Shown here one piece after another: positions 1 through 8,184 of a DNA stretch of 64,000 nt. This DNA is from Paraperibacillus esterisolvens. GTDB lineage: Bacteria; Bacillota; Bacilli; Bacillales; DSM-1321. The notes beneath the pieces were generated by a model, which was not told the origin of the DNA, did not search any database, and worked only from the letters and a program-made list of their open reading frames with translations. The translations under genes and the position numbers were made by a program. The stretch is from the NCBI RefSeq assembly GCF_046237625.1, contig NZ_CP143545.1, positions 1,116,001 through 1,180,000 on the forward strand, written 5' to 3'. The stretch's first letter is position 1. Each line of letters begins with the position of its first letter.

Positions 1-1
1 T

Positions 2-670
2 GGCGGGTTTTTGAACGGACAGCTTGAAGAAAGTCTTGATACACTCCTCAAGCTAAAAGGGATCCGTGTGATCGGGATTACGAGCTTCCCGGTACTGCAG
101 ATCAATGAACAAAAAGATGATTTCAGGTTTACTTCAAACATCGAAACGATAAAGATTGCCCGTGAAATTCTTGAAAGAAAGGGAGTTAAGGTGAGCCATG
201 TGAACGCTCCTAGCGCCACAAGCTGCCATAGCATCCCGATGCTGAAGGAATGGGGAGTCACCCATGGCGAGCCAGGACATGCTATCACTGGGACAACTCC
301 TTTGCATGCGTATCGCGAAGATTTGCCTGAAATCCCAAGCATTGTCTACGTTTCTGAAATTTCGCATATGGATGAAAAACATGCCTATACGATTGCGGGA
401 GGATTTTATGCCCGTTCCAACATGGAAGGCGCCTTATTTGGAAGCAATGAAAATGATATTGTGAACCAACGAACAAGTGTTGATAGTGTATCGCCGGAAA
501 ACATCGATTACTATGGCTGCCTGCGGCGAGAAGCCGGGATGGTTACCGGTGATACGGTTATTTACGCGTTCCGGACGCAAATCTTTGTCACAAGGGCCCA
601 TGTCGCATTCATTAGAAATGTGAATTCCGGGCAGCCTGAGCTCGTTCATTTTCAAAGAAGGGGGATGTAG
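2..670 (+). CDS. yhfX: YhfX-like PLP-dependent protein, C-terminal part (5' end outside window)
   Basis: The frame is open to the left edge of the window, so this is the C-terminal ~222 residues of a longer protein; the TTG at 11 is internal. The sequence resembles E. coli YhfX, a fold-type III (alanine-racemase-like) pyridoxal-phosphate protein of unknown substrate. The lysine-bearing N-terminal barrel is not visible here. It lies 3 bp before the YhfW-like phosphopentomutase gene, as in the E. coli yhf cluster, which supports the call. Function is inferred from the family; no reaction can be stated. Confidence 0.7.
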   Translation, partial: GGFLNGQLEESLDTLLKLKGIRVIGITSFPVLQINEQKDDFRFTSNIETIKIAREILERKGVKVSHVNAPSATSCHSIPMLKEWGVTHGEPGHAITGTTPLHAYREDLPEIPSIVYVSEISHMDEKHAYTIAGGFYARSNMEGALFGSNENDIVNQRTSVDSVSPENIDYYGCLRREAGMVTGDTVIYAFRTQIFVTRAHVAFIRNVNSGQPELVHFQRRGM

Positions 671-673
671 AAT

Positions 674-1864
674 ATGGCTAAAATAACCTTGCTCGTTTTG
701 GACGGATTTGGTGTTGGCGCAATGGCAGACTGCAGGGAAGTAAAGCCTGAAGACGTAACCGCCCATACGTATAAACATATCAGGGAAACCGTCCAGCTAA
801 GCATTCCGACTCTGTATGGACTTGGTTTAGGGAAAATTGTAGACGATGCAGGTACGCCGGCTGCCGCTTATGGAAAGAGTAACCTCGCCCATCCTGGAGC
901 CGACACATTCATGGGGCACCAGGAATTAATGGGAAGCAAACCGGGAGTGCCAAAAAAACGGCTGATGAGTGAAGTGGGGCCAAAGATTAAAAAGTCTTTG
1001 GAAGCAAAAGGCTATGAAGTCACCCACCCTGTCGAGGGGGCAACCGTCCTGCTTGTGAATGGAGCAGTCGTCATTGGCGACAACCTCGAGTCACAGGTCG
1101 GCAATATCATCAATGTCGTCGGGGACCTGAAACAGCTCACCTTTCAGGAAGTATCCCAGATAGGGAAAATTGTCCGGGAAAATGTCGACACAAGCCGTGT
1201 CATTGTCTTTGGCAATGAAAAATCAGACATTGAGACAATCCTTTCTGTTGTAAAAGAGAAAAATTCCGGGCTGCAATGGGGCGTCGATGCCCCAAAAGCC
1301 AATGTTTACGGAGAAGGGTACCAGGTGCTCCATTTAGGGTACGGTGTCGATTTTGAAAAACAATTTGCCCATATGGCAGAAATGAATAACATCCCTGTGT
1401 ACCGGATCGGCAAAACGGCGGATGTGATCCAGGCACGCGGGTTCAATGATCCAGTTGTCAATACAAAGGATGTTCTCGAAACATACCGGAAGTTTTACCT
1501 TGACAGTGAAGACAATGCGGTCTTCCTTGTCAATGTGCAGGAGACAGATCTGGCTGGCCATAAAGAGGACAGCGTCTGGTACAAGGAAGTGCTGGAGGAC
1601 GCAGACCGGTTCCTGACATCATTTATCCCGGAATTAGGTGAAGAAGACGTCCTCATTATAACAGCGGATCACGGGAACGACCCGACAATCGGGCATTCCA
1701 ACCATACGAGGGAACAAACGCCTATTTTGGTGGTAGGGCAACATGTGAAGCCGGTGTCAATTGGAACAAGAGAGACAATGGCAGACATCGCGGCAACATT
1801 GGCAGAATTTACGGGTGTTGAACCGCCTGAATATGGAAAAAGTTTTCTAAAGGACATCATATGA
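674..1864 (+). CDS. yhfW: Phosphopentomutase-like metalloenzyme YhfW
   Basis: A 396-residue alkaline-phosphatase-superfamily protein of the phosphopentomutase type. Visible are the N-terminal metal-binding LVLDGFG (about residues 7-13), the phospho-acceptor threonine in ADTFMGHQEL (T78), and the C-terminal metal cluster TADHGND...HSNHT (about 330-345). The start at 674 has a GGGGGATG ribosome site overlapping the end of yhfX. Together with yhfX it resembles the E. coli yhfW-yhfX pair rather than drm of nucleoside catabolism, so it probably acts on a different sugar phosphate; this is inference. nagB follows after 33 bp in the same direction. Confidence 0.8.
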   Translation: MAKITLLVLDGFGVGAMADCREVKPEDVTAHTYKHIRETVQLSIPTLYGLGLGKIVDDAGTPAAAYGKSNLAHPGADTFMGHQELMGSKPGVPKKRLMSEVGPKIKKSLEAKGYEVTHPVEGATVLLVNGAVVIGDNLESQVGNIINVVGDLKQLTFQEVSQIGKIVRENVDTSRVIVFGNEKSDIETILSVVKEKNSGLQWGVDAPKANVYGEGYQVLHLGYGVDFEKQFAHMAEMNNIPVYRIGKTADVIQARGFNDPVVNTKDVLETYRKFYLDSEDNAVFLVNVQETDLAGHKEDSVWYKEVLEDADRFLTSFIPELGEEDVLIITADHGNDPTIGHSNHTREQTPILVVGQHVKPVSIGTRETMADIAATLAEFTGVEPPEYGKSFLKDII

Positions 1865-1897
1865 AATCATTTCAGCCTTTAAGGGAGGAGTGGAACG

Positions 1898-2647
1898 ATG
1901 AGGATTGTTGAAGTCAAAAATTACGAAGAGATGAGCATTTTTGCCGCCAAGCACATTCTGGAGAAAATAAAGTCCAAATCTGATGCGGCGCTGGGCCTGG
2001 CGACAGGCGGCACTCCTGTGCGGACATATGAATTACTGGTTGATGATTTTAAAAAAAATCAGACATCATACGTGGACGTCTGTACGTATAACCTGGATGA
2101 GTACGTGGGAATTTCTCCAGAAAATCCAAACAGCTACCATTACTTCATGTATAAACATCTGTTTAACGATATCAACATCCCGAAGGAAAATGTCCATATT
2201 CCAAATGGAAAGTCAGCTGACATCGAACAGGAAGCAAAGAACTATGAAGCAATCATTGACAGCATAGGCGGTGTGGACCTGCAATTGCTGGGCATCGGCG
2301 AAAACGGCCATATCGGTTTCAATGAACCAGGCACCTCTTTTGATACACCAACCCATATCGTCAAACTTGCAGAGTTGACACGTAAGGCCAACGCCCGCTA
2401 TTTTGGCGATGAGGAAGACGTGCCGGCTTACGCAATCACGATGGGGATTTCAACCATTTTAAAAAGCAAGGAGATCCTGCTTCTCGCCTCAGGAGAAAAG
2501 AAGGCTGAAGCAATCTTCCGTATGTTTGCGGGCAACGTGAGCACTGACTGCCCGGCATCCGTTCTGAGGAACCATCCGAATGTGATTGTCGTTGCTGACT
2601 CGGCAGCGGTTTCGAAATTAAAAAAAGTAAAGGGCCTTGTCAGCTGA
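1898..2647 (+). CDS. nagB: Glucosamine-6-phosphate deaminase
   Basis: Converts glucosamine-6-phosphate to fructose-6-phosphate and ammonia in the cytoplasm, the last step of amino-sugar use. The 249-residue length suits the short Gram-positive form. LATGGTP (34-40) forms the phosphate loop, NLDEY (65-69) holds the catalytic Asp, and GIGENGHIGFNEPG (132-145) is the family signature. A GGGAGGAG ribosome site precedes the ATG. It is co-directional with yhfX-yhfW, 33 bp downstream, so they may be co-transcribed; nagA is not visible here. Confidence 0.95.
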   Translation: MRIVEVKNYEEMSIFAAKHILEKIKSKSDAALGLATGGTPVRTYELLVDDFKKNQTSYVDVCTYNLDEYVGISPENPNSYHYFMYKHLFNDINIPKENVHIPNGKSADIEQEAKNYEAIIDSIGGVDLQLLGIGENGHIGFNEPGTSFDTPTHIVKLAELTRKANARYFGDEEDVPAYAITMGISTILKSKEILLLASGEKKAEAIFRMFAGNVSTDCPASVLRNHPNVIVVADSAAVSKLKKVKGLVS

Positions 2648-2764
2648 AAGACCGGATGTAAATCTATACCGGAGTTAAAATGAGCGTTTCCTATTTTTAT
2701 ATAAATGATTCTTTACCACTGCCGGGACAGGTATATGCCCAGCGCAACAAATAAAGAAAGTAAG

Positions 2765-2803
2765 AGCAAAGCCGGACAATCGTCCAAGGACTTTGCTTTT
2801 TGT
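2765..2803 (+). terminator. Intrinsic terminator downstream of nagB
   Basis: Inverted repeat AGCAAAGCC / GGACTTTGCT with one bulged base, followed by a T-rich run. It lies about 120 bp after the nagB stop and closes the yhfX-yhfW-nagB unit. Confidence 0.6.
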
Positions 2804-3231
2804 TTGTGGAATTCGCTATGATTTATTTAGATTTTTCAATAGGCATCAGTCTTTTTACAAAGGAATATGCCCAGGATTTAGAGCAATGTTTTCTATTTCC
2901 ATTACAACAAGTAAAGAAGTTTTTTAATGCAAACAAGGGCGCACTAAAATAGATCGTGTCAATACCAGAATTGGTAAAAAGACTTCTTATGTAAAAGTAG
3001 GAATTTATAAGACGAAAAGAGTAGTATGTTGATTTTATATATCGGCTTGTTTTTTTACTTTATTACCTTAGGGAACATGCTAACAATTTACTAACATAAT
3101 TATTGTTTTCAGTTAATCTCCTAAAAATAATTGCAATAACAAGGAGTAAAAAACCTTTAATTACAGTCTTTCTTATACTAGTTTATACTTATTTTTCTTA
3201 TTTGATCATATTGGACTATCTTGACAGGAAT

Positions 3232-3258
3232 GGGGTCGGGGGTTCGAATCCCTCTCAG
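3232..3258 (+). other. Isolated tRNA T-arm-like fragment
   Basis: The stretch contains GGGGGTTCGAATCCCTC, the canonical GTTCGAATCC T-loop with a G-rich stem, but no acceptor, D or anticodon arm can be built around it. Such 3' tRNA or tmRNA fragments are typical leftovers of integration at a tRNA gene. The source tRNA was not identified. Confidence 0.35.
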
Positions 3259-3277
3259 ATTATTAATTGTAAAGAAG

Positions 3278-3314
3278 CTGGGTTCATTGATTATAATGAA
3301 CCCAGTTTTTTTTT
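3278..3314 (+). terminator. Strong intrinsic terminator without an obvious gene
   Basis: Perfect 11-bp stem (CTGGGTTCATT / AATGAACCCAG, 6-nt loop) followed by nine T. It sits 20 bp after the T-arm-like fragment and no upstream coding sequence explains it, so it may have ended a lost RNA gene. Confidence 0.8.
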
Positions 3315-3472
3315 GATTCTTTTCCTCCTTGTATTAATAAATGATTTTTGAGCTGTTTTTTTCCACTTTTACTATGTCACCATGCCACTCTTCGTTCTTG
3401 AGAGAAGCACTTGTTTTCATTGCCGGAAATCTGGAACGGATTTCCCTTTGGGGCATTCTGCCTTCAGTGACT

Positions 3473-3497
3473 GTTTACTCCACGAATGATCGGGGAA
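3473..3497 (+). promoter_or_regulatory. Candidate sigma-B promoter of the SDR gene
   Basis: GTTTAC-N13-GGGGAA resembles the sigma-B consensus GTTTAA-N12-15-GGGTAT. It lies 62 bp before the start of a general-stress-type dehydrogenase. An imperfect palindrome (CAGTTA...TAACTG, 3524-3540) sits between it and the ribosome site. Confidence 0.4.
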
Positions 3498-3558
3498 TTA
3501 AAAACAAGTGACTATAAAAATGCCAGTTACATGTTAACTGCCGGCAAGGAGAGATTTT

Positions 3559-4443
3559 ATGACAAAGCCTGTAAATCCCTTAAATCAATATTACAACGAG
3601 AAATATCCTAAGCAATATCAGGAGCCGCCGGCCGTCCAGGGGGAAATGAGCCCGCTGCCTGATTGCGGGGAAGAAAGCTACAAAGGTTCCGGGAAACTGG
3701 AAGGAAGAAAGGCTCTTGTGACAGGCGGTGACTCAGGGATAGGGAGGGCAGCAGCCATTGCCTATGCTCGTGAAGGGGCGGATGTTGCCATCAATTATCT
3801 TCCTGTTGAGCAGCCGGATGCTGAAGAAGTGAAAAAGCTGATTGAAGCAGAGGGAAGAAAGGCTGTGCTTATACCGGGCGATTTAAGTGATGAAGCTTTT
3901 AATGAAGAAATGGTAAAGCGTGCCTATGAGGAACTGGGGGGACTTGATGTTCTCGCCTTGGTTGCCGGCAAACAGCAGGCGGTCGAAAATATTGCAGAAC
4001 TTCAGACCGAGCAGCTGAAACAAACGTTTGAAATCAATGTTTATTCCCTGTTTTGGACCATCAAGGCTGCATTGCCGTATCTTCCGGAGGGAGCTTCCAT
4101 CATTACCACTACCTCTGTGCAGGGATATAACCCAAGCCCGAATCTCCTGGATTATGCTGCAACAAAATTTGCAATCAATGGCTTCAGCAGGGGCCTTGCC
4201 AAGCAATTGGCACCTAAGGGCATCCGGGTGAATTCGGTGGCTCCGGGTCCGATCTGGACACCGCTCCAAATTTCCGGGGGACAGCCGGGTGAAGCTATTC
4301 CTGCATTCGGAGAGAATACACCATTAAAGCGTGCAGGGCAGCCGGTTGAACTGGCCGGAGTATATGTGTTCCTGGCATCAACAGAATCAAGCTATGTGAC
4401 CGCACAGACGTATGGAGTGACCGGCGGGATCGAACTTGCATGA
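3559..4443 (+). CDS. Short-chain dehydrogenase, general stress type (YdaD/YhdF-like)
   Basis: A 294-residue NAD(P)-dependent oxidoreductase of the classical/extended SDR class. The ~45-residue N-terminal extension rich in Pro, Tyr and Glu is typical of the YdaD/YhdF/YhxC stress group. TGGDSGIGRA (55-64) binds the cofactor; Ser186, Tyr199 and Lys203 (YAATK) form the catalytic set. The usual NNAG motif is altered to LVAGKQ. The substrate is unknown. A sigma-B-like promoter upstream agrees with a stress role. The AAGGAGAG ribosome site fits the start; a terminator follows. Confidence 0.85.
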   Translation: MTKPVNPLNQYYNEKYPKQYQEPPAVQGEMSPLPDCGEESYKGSGKLEGRKALVTGGDSGIGRAAAIAYAREGADVAINYLPVEQPDAEEVKKLIEAEGRKAVLIPGDLSDEAFNEEMVKRAYEELGGLDVLALVAGKQQAVENIAELQTEQLKQTFEINVYSLFWTIKAALPYLPEGASIITTTSVQGYNPSPNLLDYAATKFAINGFSRGLAKQLAPKGIRVNSVAPGPIWTPLQISGGQPGEAIPAFGENTPLKRAGQPVELAGVYVFLASTESSYVTAQTYGVTGGIELA

Positions 4444-4449
4444 ATCTTT

Positions 4450-4482
4450 GAAGGCACTTCTTTAGAGGTGCCTTCTTATTTT
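4450..4482 (+). terminator. Terminator of the SDR gene
   Basis: Stem GAAGGCACTTC / GAGGTGCCTTC with a 4-nt loop, then TTATTTT, 7 bp after the stop codon. Confidence 0.8.
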
Positions 4483-4554
4483 GCCAAGTTTTCCTTTTGC
4501 ATACCAGTGGGCTATACTATATTAGATATTGCCATAAGAAAGATGGGATAATTA

Positions 4555-4749
4555 ATGAACGGACAAAATAGAAGCGATATAAAACCAGGCCTTGCCGTTG
4601 ACATCGTGTTAAAGGCAGACCAGAGGTCCGGAAAGACAACAAGCGGGATTGTAAAGGATATCCTGACAAACTCCCAGACCCATCCTCATGGAATTAAAGT
4701 CAGGCTGACTGACGGCCAGGTTGGAAGAGTCAAAGTCATACGGAATTGA
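4555..4749 (+). CDS. ywbE: YwbE family protein (DUF2196)
   Basis: A 64-residue soluble protein matching the YwbE family: a small beta-rich basic protein with the conserved stretch IVKDILTNSQTHPHGIKVRL. The family is widespread in Firmicutes and its function is unknown; a nucleic-acid-binding role is only a guess from charge and size. Upstream TTGCAT and TATACTAT-like boxes (4496-4520) could form its own promoter. A GC-rich hairpin at 4771-4798 follows. Confidence 0.85.
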   Translation: MNGQNRSDIKPGLAVDIVLKADQRSGKTTSGIVKDILTNSQTHPHGIKVRLTDGQVGRVKVIRN

Positions 4750-4770
4750 TTCAAGGTGCTAAAAAGAAGC

Positions 4771-4798
4771 AGCCCCAGGACTTTCACGTTCCGGGGCT
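4771..4798 (+). terminator. Weak hairpin after ywbE
   Basis: AGCCCC(A)GGA / TTCCGGGGCT hairpin, 20 bp after the stop. The following bases are not T-rich, so termination is uncertain. Confidence 0.4.
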
Positions 4799-4859
4799 AT
4801 TCCTGCTGAAGACCATATTTTAATCTCTAGAAGTTATATAAGGGTTTGAATCATATTGT

Positions 4860-4888
4860 TTGAAAATCGTAATCATTACGTTTACAAT
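4860..4888 (+). promoter_or_regulatory. Sigma-A promoter of rpmE2 with embedded Zur box
   Basis: TTGAAA-N17-TACAAT. Between the two hexamers, at 4867-4881, lies TCGTAATCATTACGT, a close match to the Bacillus Zur operator (TCGTAATnATTACGA). Zur bound here would block RNA polymerase when zinc is plentiful. Confidence 0.8.
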
Positions 4889-4916
4889 ATAATTATACTA
4901 CTAATGAGGTGATTTC

Positions 4917-5168
4917 ATGAGACAAGATATTCATCCTAACTATCGTAAGGTCGTATTCATGGACACAAACAGCGGTTTCAAATTCATGAGCGGATCTACA
5001 AAAAATTCAAATGAAACAATCGAATGGGAAGACGGCAGCACCTATCCTCTGCTTAAGGTTGAAGTCAGCTCCGATACCCATCCGTTTTATACAGGAGTAC
5101 AAAAATTCGCAGATAAAGGCGGACGCGTAGACCGCTTCAGACAGCGATACAATGCGAGGAAGCAATAA
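4917..5168 (+). CDS. rpmE2: Type B (zinc-independent) 50S ribosomal protein L31
   Basis: An 83-residue L31 of the long type B form: it starts MRQDIHPNYRKVVFMDTNSG and lacks the CxxC zinc ligands of type A L31. In Bacilli this paralogue replaces zinc-containing L31 under zinc starvation, freeing zinc. Regulation is visible as the Zur box within its promoter. The GAGGTG ribosome site fits the ATG. It is monocistronic. Confidence 0.95.
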   Translation: MRQDIHPNYRKVVFMDTNSGFKFMSGSTKNSNETIEWEDGSTYPLLKVEVSSDTHPFYTGVQKFADKGGRVDRFRQRYNARKQ

Positions 5169-5327
5169 AATTTTTTTATCTTCAGGACCGGAATCGTTTT
5201 GACTTGGTTTGTACAATATGAGAGTCATTAATTATGCTGTAATGCAAAGAGCCGGGCGACCTCAGGCTATTGGAGAAAGAGCACTTTCCATAGCAGGGTC
5301 GTCTTTTAGTTTGCAGGCTTACCTTCC

Positions 5328-5385
5328 GTCCGGCGGAAGGCAGAGTCCCTGCAGCGGAAATCATCCTTCTTGTTGTTCAGCAGCG
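5328..5385 (+). repeat. Dispersed intergenic repeat, family 1, partial copy
   Basis: Contains CCTGCAGCGGAAATCA (5348-5363), the end of the Bacillaceae repeat seen in full at 57436-57570. The rest has decayed. It lies between the rpmE2 and TetR genes, where no gene is supported. Confidence 0.55.
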
Positions 5386-5431
5386 GCACTATTTATAAAA
5401 ACGGGCAATATAAAAAAAGGGACTGTCCCAA

Positions 5432-6337
5432 TTAATAGGACAAGTCCTCTTTTTGCGTTCCCTGCGCCAGAAAAGATTCCACCAGAACAACCAGCTTTTC
5501 AAGATCCTTTCCCCTGAAATCTTCCTTTTTTCCGGTGATCGTATGGAGGGTAGTTTCAATAAGAAACTTCCGGGGACTATTTGTACCCAAAATCTCTTCC
5601 TTGATGAATTCAAGAAGCTCTTTATATTTATCTGTTTCCTGAGAGCCGGGCAGCGATGCTTTTAACGATGCGACAACTTCCTTCAGGTCTTTCCTGTATT
5701 TCTGATTCTTGCTTTTGCAGCGCGGCAGCCAGGAATCCAGCCGTTCAGGTTCAAACAATACCTCATTTGTTTGTGACAGCTCCTCAACCATGCGGGCTAT
5801 GCGGTTGACACTATAACGGACGAGCTGCTGGAAGCTCGCCGTGCTGTCTTCTGAATGGTATCTGATGTTCGATTTCAGGATTCCGAGGAAGCTGATGGAA
5901 CAATCAAGCAGAAACCTTTTATTTGATTCACCAAAAATATCAAGGAAGCGGAGATAAACCCAGCGGAGAGACATAAGGCTCGCTTTCTTCATGAATTGAT
6001 TAAGATCTGGGTCATTGGAGACAATAACTTCCTCAAAAAGGGTGAATAATTTATTTGCCCGGTTCATTTGAAGCTGCAATTCTATTTGCTTAACAAAAAG
6101 GTCTATGTCAGATTTATCTCCCTCAATGAGCAGCTCATTGCGGGCAAGTTCAATCTGTTTCGATAGGGATTTGAACAGCGCTATTAATAATTCTGTCTTG
6201 GAAGCGAAATAATTATAAAAGGTACCTTTGGAAATCCCGCTATGGTCCAAGATATCCTGGATGGAAGTAGCGGCGAAACCTTTTTCTATAAAAAGCTGAT
6301 GGGCTGCCTTTATTACATGCTGTCTCTTTTCAATCAT
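5432..6337 (-). CDS. TetR/AcrR family regulator
   Basis: A 301-residue repressor-type protein. The N-terminal helix-turn-helix (about 10-55) contains the family signature SIQDILDHSGISKGTFYNYFASKTELL. The long C-terminal part (60-301) would form the ligand and dimer domain; it exceeds the usual ~200 residues but is common for regulators of DHA2 efflux pumps such as YhcA/LmrB relatives. It is transcribed divergently from such a pump gene at 6522, so it most likely represses that gene and itself. The inducer is unknown. Confidence 0.85.
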   Translation of the reverse strand: MIEKRQHVIKAAHQLFIEKGFAATSIQDILDHSGISKGTFYNYFASKTELLIALFKSLSKQIELARNELLIEGDKSDIDLFVKQIELQLQMNRANKLFTLFEEVIVSNDPDLNQFMKKASLMSLRWVYLRFLDIFGESNKRFLLDCSISFLGILKSNIRYHSEDSTASFQQLVRYSVNRIARMVEELSQTNEVLFEPERLDSWLPRCKSKNQKYRKDLKEVVASLKASLPGSQETDKYKELLEFIKEEILGTNSPRKFLIETTLHTITGKKEDFRGKDLEKLVVLVESFLAQGTQKEDLSY

Positions 6338-6367
6338 TTCCTCACCTTATTTTTCATTGGACTATGA

Positions 6368-6462
6368 GTACAAAAGTAATCTTACCTTAAAATAAGGGAA
6401 GCCACAAACCGGAAAAAAAAAGAAAAAATTATATTGTCAATTTTGTACCTGTAGTATAAGAT
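6368..6462 (+). promoter_or_regulatory. Efflux promoter with inverted GTACAAAA / TTTTGTAC sites
   Basis: TTGTCA (6434-6439)-N17-TAAGAT (6457-6462) is a good sigma-A promoter for the DHA2 gene. An exact 8-bp inverted pair, GTACAAAA at 6368-6375 and TTTTGTAC at 6441-6448, flanks the divergent spacer; the second site lies between -35 and -10. These are candidate operators for the TetR regulator. Confidence 0.5.
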
Positions 6463-6521
6463 ATTATCTATGTGAAATATTAGTATAAAAAAGTGAACTG
6501 AATGTACAAAGGAGAAAAAAC

Positions 6522-8051
6522 ATGGATCAGACTCTAAAACCGCCAGCAAGGCCGCCATATGCCATTCTTGCTGTTTTAATGATTGGAGCGTTCATCGCGT
6601 TCCTGAACAATACGCTGCTTAATATTGCGCTGCCCTCTATCATGAAGGATCTCGATATTGAGACAGCAACCGTCCAGTGGCTGACAACCGGCTTTATGCT
6701 CGTCAACGGAATCATGATTCCGACCACTGCCTATTTAATCCAAAAATACTCTGTCAGGAACTTGTTCCTTACTGCCATGGGACTCTTCACCCTTGGTACA
6801 GTGCTTGCCGGATTTGCCCATATCTTCCCGGTATTGCTGACCGGAAGGATGATACAGGCGTCAGGATCCGCAATTCTAATGCCGCTCCTGATGAATGTGA
6901 TGCTTACAAGCTTTCCTATTGAAAAGCGCGGGACAGCCATGGGAGTATTCGGGCTTGTCCTTATGGGTGCGCCTGCGATCGGGCCTACACTTTCCGGCTG
7001 GATCATCGAGCATTATGATTGGCGCATGCTGTTCCATGTTGTGACACCTATTGCGGTTGGAGTCTTCATAGTCGGACTTTTCATGCTTCATGATAAAAAG
7101 GAGAAAACCAATGTAAGGCTGGATACGATTTCAGTGATCCTATCAAGCATTGGATTCGGCGGAATTCTCTATGGTTTCAGCTCCGCGGGCAATAAGGGCT
7201 GGGACGCGCCTGAAGTGTATTCAACCATTGCGGTTGGCGTGATCGCCTTATTTATCTTCGTCACCCGCCAGCTTAAAATGGAACGTCCGATGCTTAACTT
7301 TAAAATTTACCGTTACCCGATGTACGCATTATCTTCTGTCATATCGATGGTCATTACGATGGCCATGTTTTCAGGGATGCTGCTGCTTCCTATATATGTA
7401 CAGACGCTGCGCGGCATATCACCGCTGGATGCCGGTCTGATGCTGCTTCCGGGAGCCATCCTGATGGCACTTATGTCACCAGTCACCGGAAGGCTGTTTG
7501 ATAAATTCGGCGGCCGTATTCTGGCAATCACCGGTCTTTCGATAACGGTCATCACCACGTATTATTTCAGTAAATTGACTCTTGAAACTACTTATACACA
7601 ATTGATCATACTCTACTCACTCAGGATGTTCGGAATGTCCATGGTTATGATGCCTGTTTCCACTAACGGCTTGAATCAGCTTCCGCCAAAGTATTATCCT
7701 CATGGAACGGCCATGAATAATACCATGCAGCAGGTATCAGGTGCAATTGGTACTGCCCTGCTTGTTACCATCATGTCCAACAGGGCGGAGGATTATGGCA
7801 AAGAACTGGCTGCGAATGCCATGAAAAATGCCACAAGCAAGCCGACTCCGGAGGCGCTGGCCGCCATGAAACAGGAAATCGGGATGAAGGCTTTGCTTGA
7901 AGGAATTAACTATGCTTTCTTCATCTCCATATTCATCGCAGCCCTTGCGCTCTTCCTGGCGTTTTTCATCAAGCGGGCCAAACAGGCTGAAGATATTATC
8001 GGAAACCAGCCTCCCCGTGAAGATAAAAAGCCTGAAGCGGCTGGAAATTGA
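6522..8051 (+). CDS. DHA2 family MFS drug efflux permease (14 TM, EmrB/LmrB type)
   Basis: A 509-residue membrane transporter expected to export drugs or toxic organic compounds in exchange for protons. It has the DHA2 hallmarks: ALPSIMKDLDI after TM1, QWLTTGFMLVNG in TM2, GRMIQASGSAILMPL in TM4 and GAPAIGPTLSGWI (antiporter motif C) in TM5. Fourteen hydrophobic segments can be counted. The acidic/basic C-terminal tail is cytoplasmic. The divergent TetR gene is its probable regulator. The substrate cannot be told from sequence. Confidence 0.88.
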   Translation: MDQTLKPPARPPYAILAVLMIGAFIAFLNNTLLNIALPSIMKDLDIETATVQWLTTGFMLVNGIMIPTTAYLIQKYSVRNLFLTAMGLFTLGTVLAGFAHIFPVLLTGRMIQASGSAILMPLLMNVMLTSFPIEKRGTAMGVFGLVLMGAPAIGPTLSGWIIEHYDWRMLFHVVTPIAVGVFIVGLFMLHDKKEKTNVRLDTISVILSSIGFGGILYGFSSAGNKGWDAPEVYSTIAVGVIALFIFVTRQLKMERPMLNFKIYRYPMYALSSVISMVITMAMFSGMLLLPIYVQTLRGISPLDAGLMLLPGAILMALMSPVTGRLFDKFGGRILAITGLSITVITTYYFSKLTLETTYTQLIILYSLRMFGMSMVMMPVSTNGLNQLPPKYYPHGTAMNNTMQQVSGAIGTALLVTIMSNRAEDYGKELAANAMKNATSKPTPEALAAMKQEIGMKALLEGINYAFFISIFIAALALFLAFFIKRAKQAEDIIGNQPPREDKKPEAAGN

Positions 8052-8055
8052 TTGT

Positions 8056-8082
8056 AAAAACCCTCCCCTGTGGAGGGTTTTT
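8056..8082 (+). terminator. Terminator of the DHA2 gene
   Basis: AAAAACCCTCC-CCTGT-GGAGGGTTTTT hairpin immediately after the stop codon. Confidence 0.85.
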
Positions 8083-8184
8083 GTGTTTATAAAAAAATTT
8101 TTTCAGAACATGAACAAAATAGAGACAGGAATATTTTGTTATAATTAACAGGAATCATTTATAGCGGCTATGGGGGGCAGATAG

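Larger units (their letters stand above)
2804..3472. other. AT-rich non-coding spacer
   Basis: No convincing gene. The stretch is AT-rich with short frames on the plus strand (for example a 44-codon frame from 2818) that lack ribosome sites and recognisable products. It contains the T-arm-like fragment near 3232 and the strong terminator at 3278, listed separately. It looks like decayed DNA, perhaps the scar of a lost mobile element. Confidence 0.4.

Noticed and set aside
2818..2952. 44-codon plus-strand ORF starting ATGATTTATTTAG
   Set aside because: No ribosome site, AT-rich, no recognisable family; likely chance in decayed spacer.
3103..3351. 82-codon hydrophobic ORF
   Set aside because: It runs through the T-arm-like fragment and the terminator hairpin, and has no ribosome site.
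5209..5517. 102-codon plus-strand ORF
   Set aside because: It covers the family 1 repeat and overlaps the end of the TetR gene antisense; low-complexity product.
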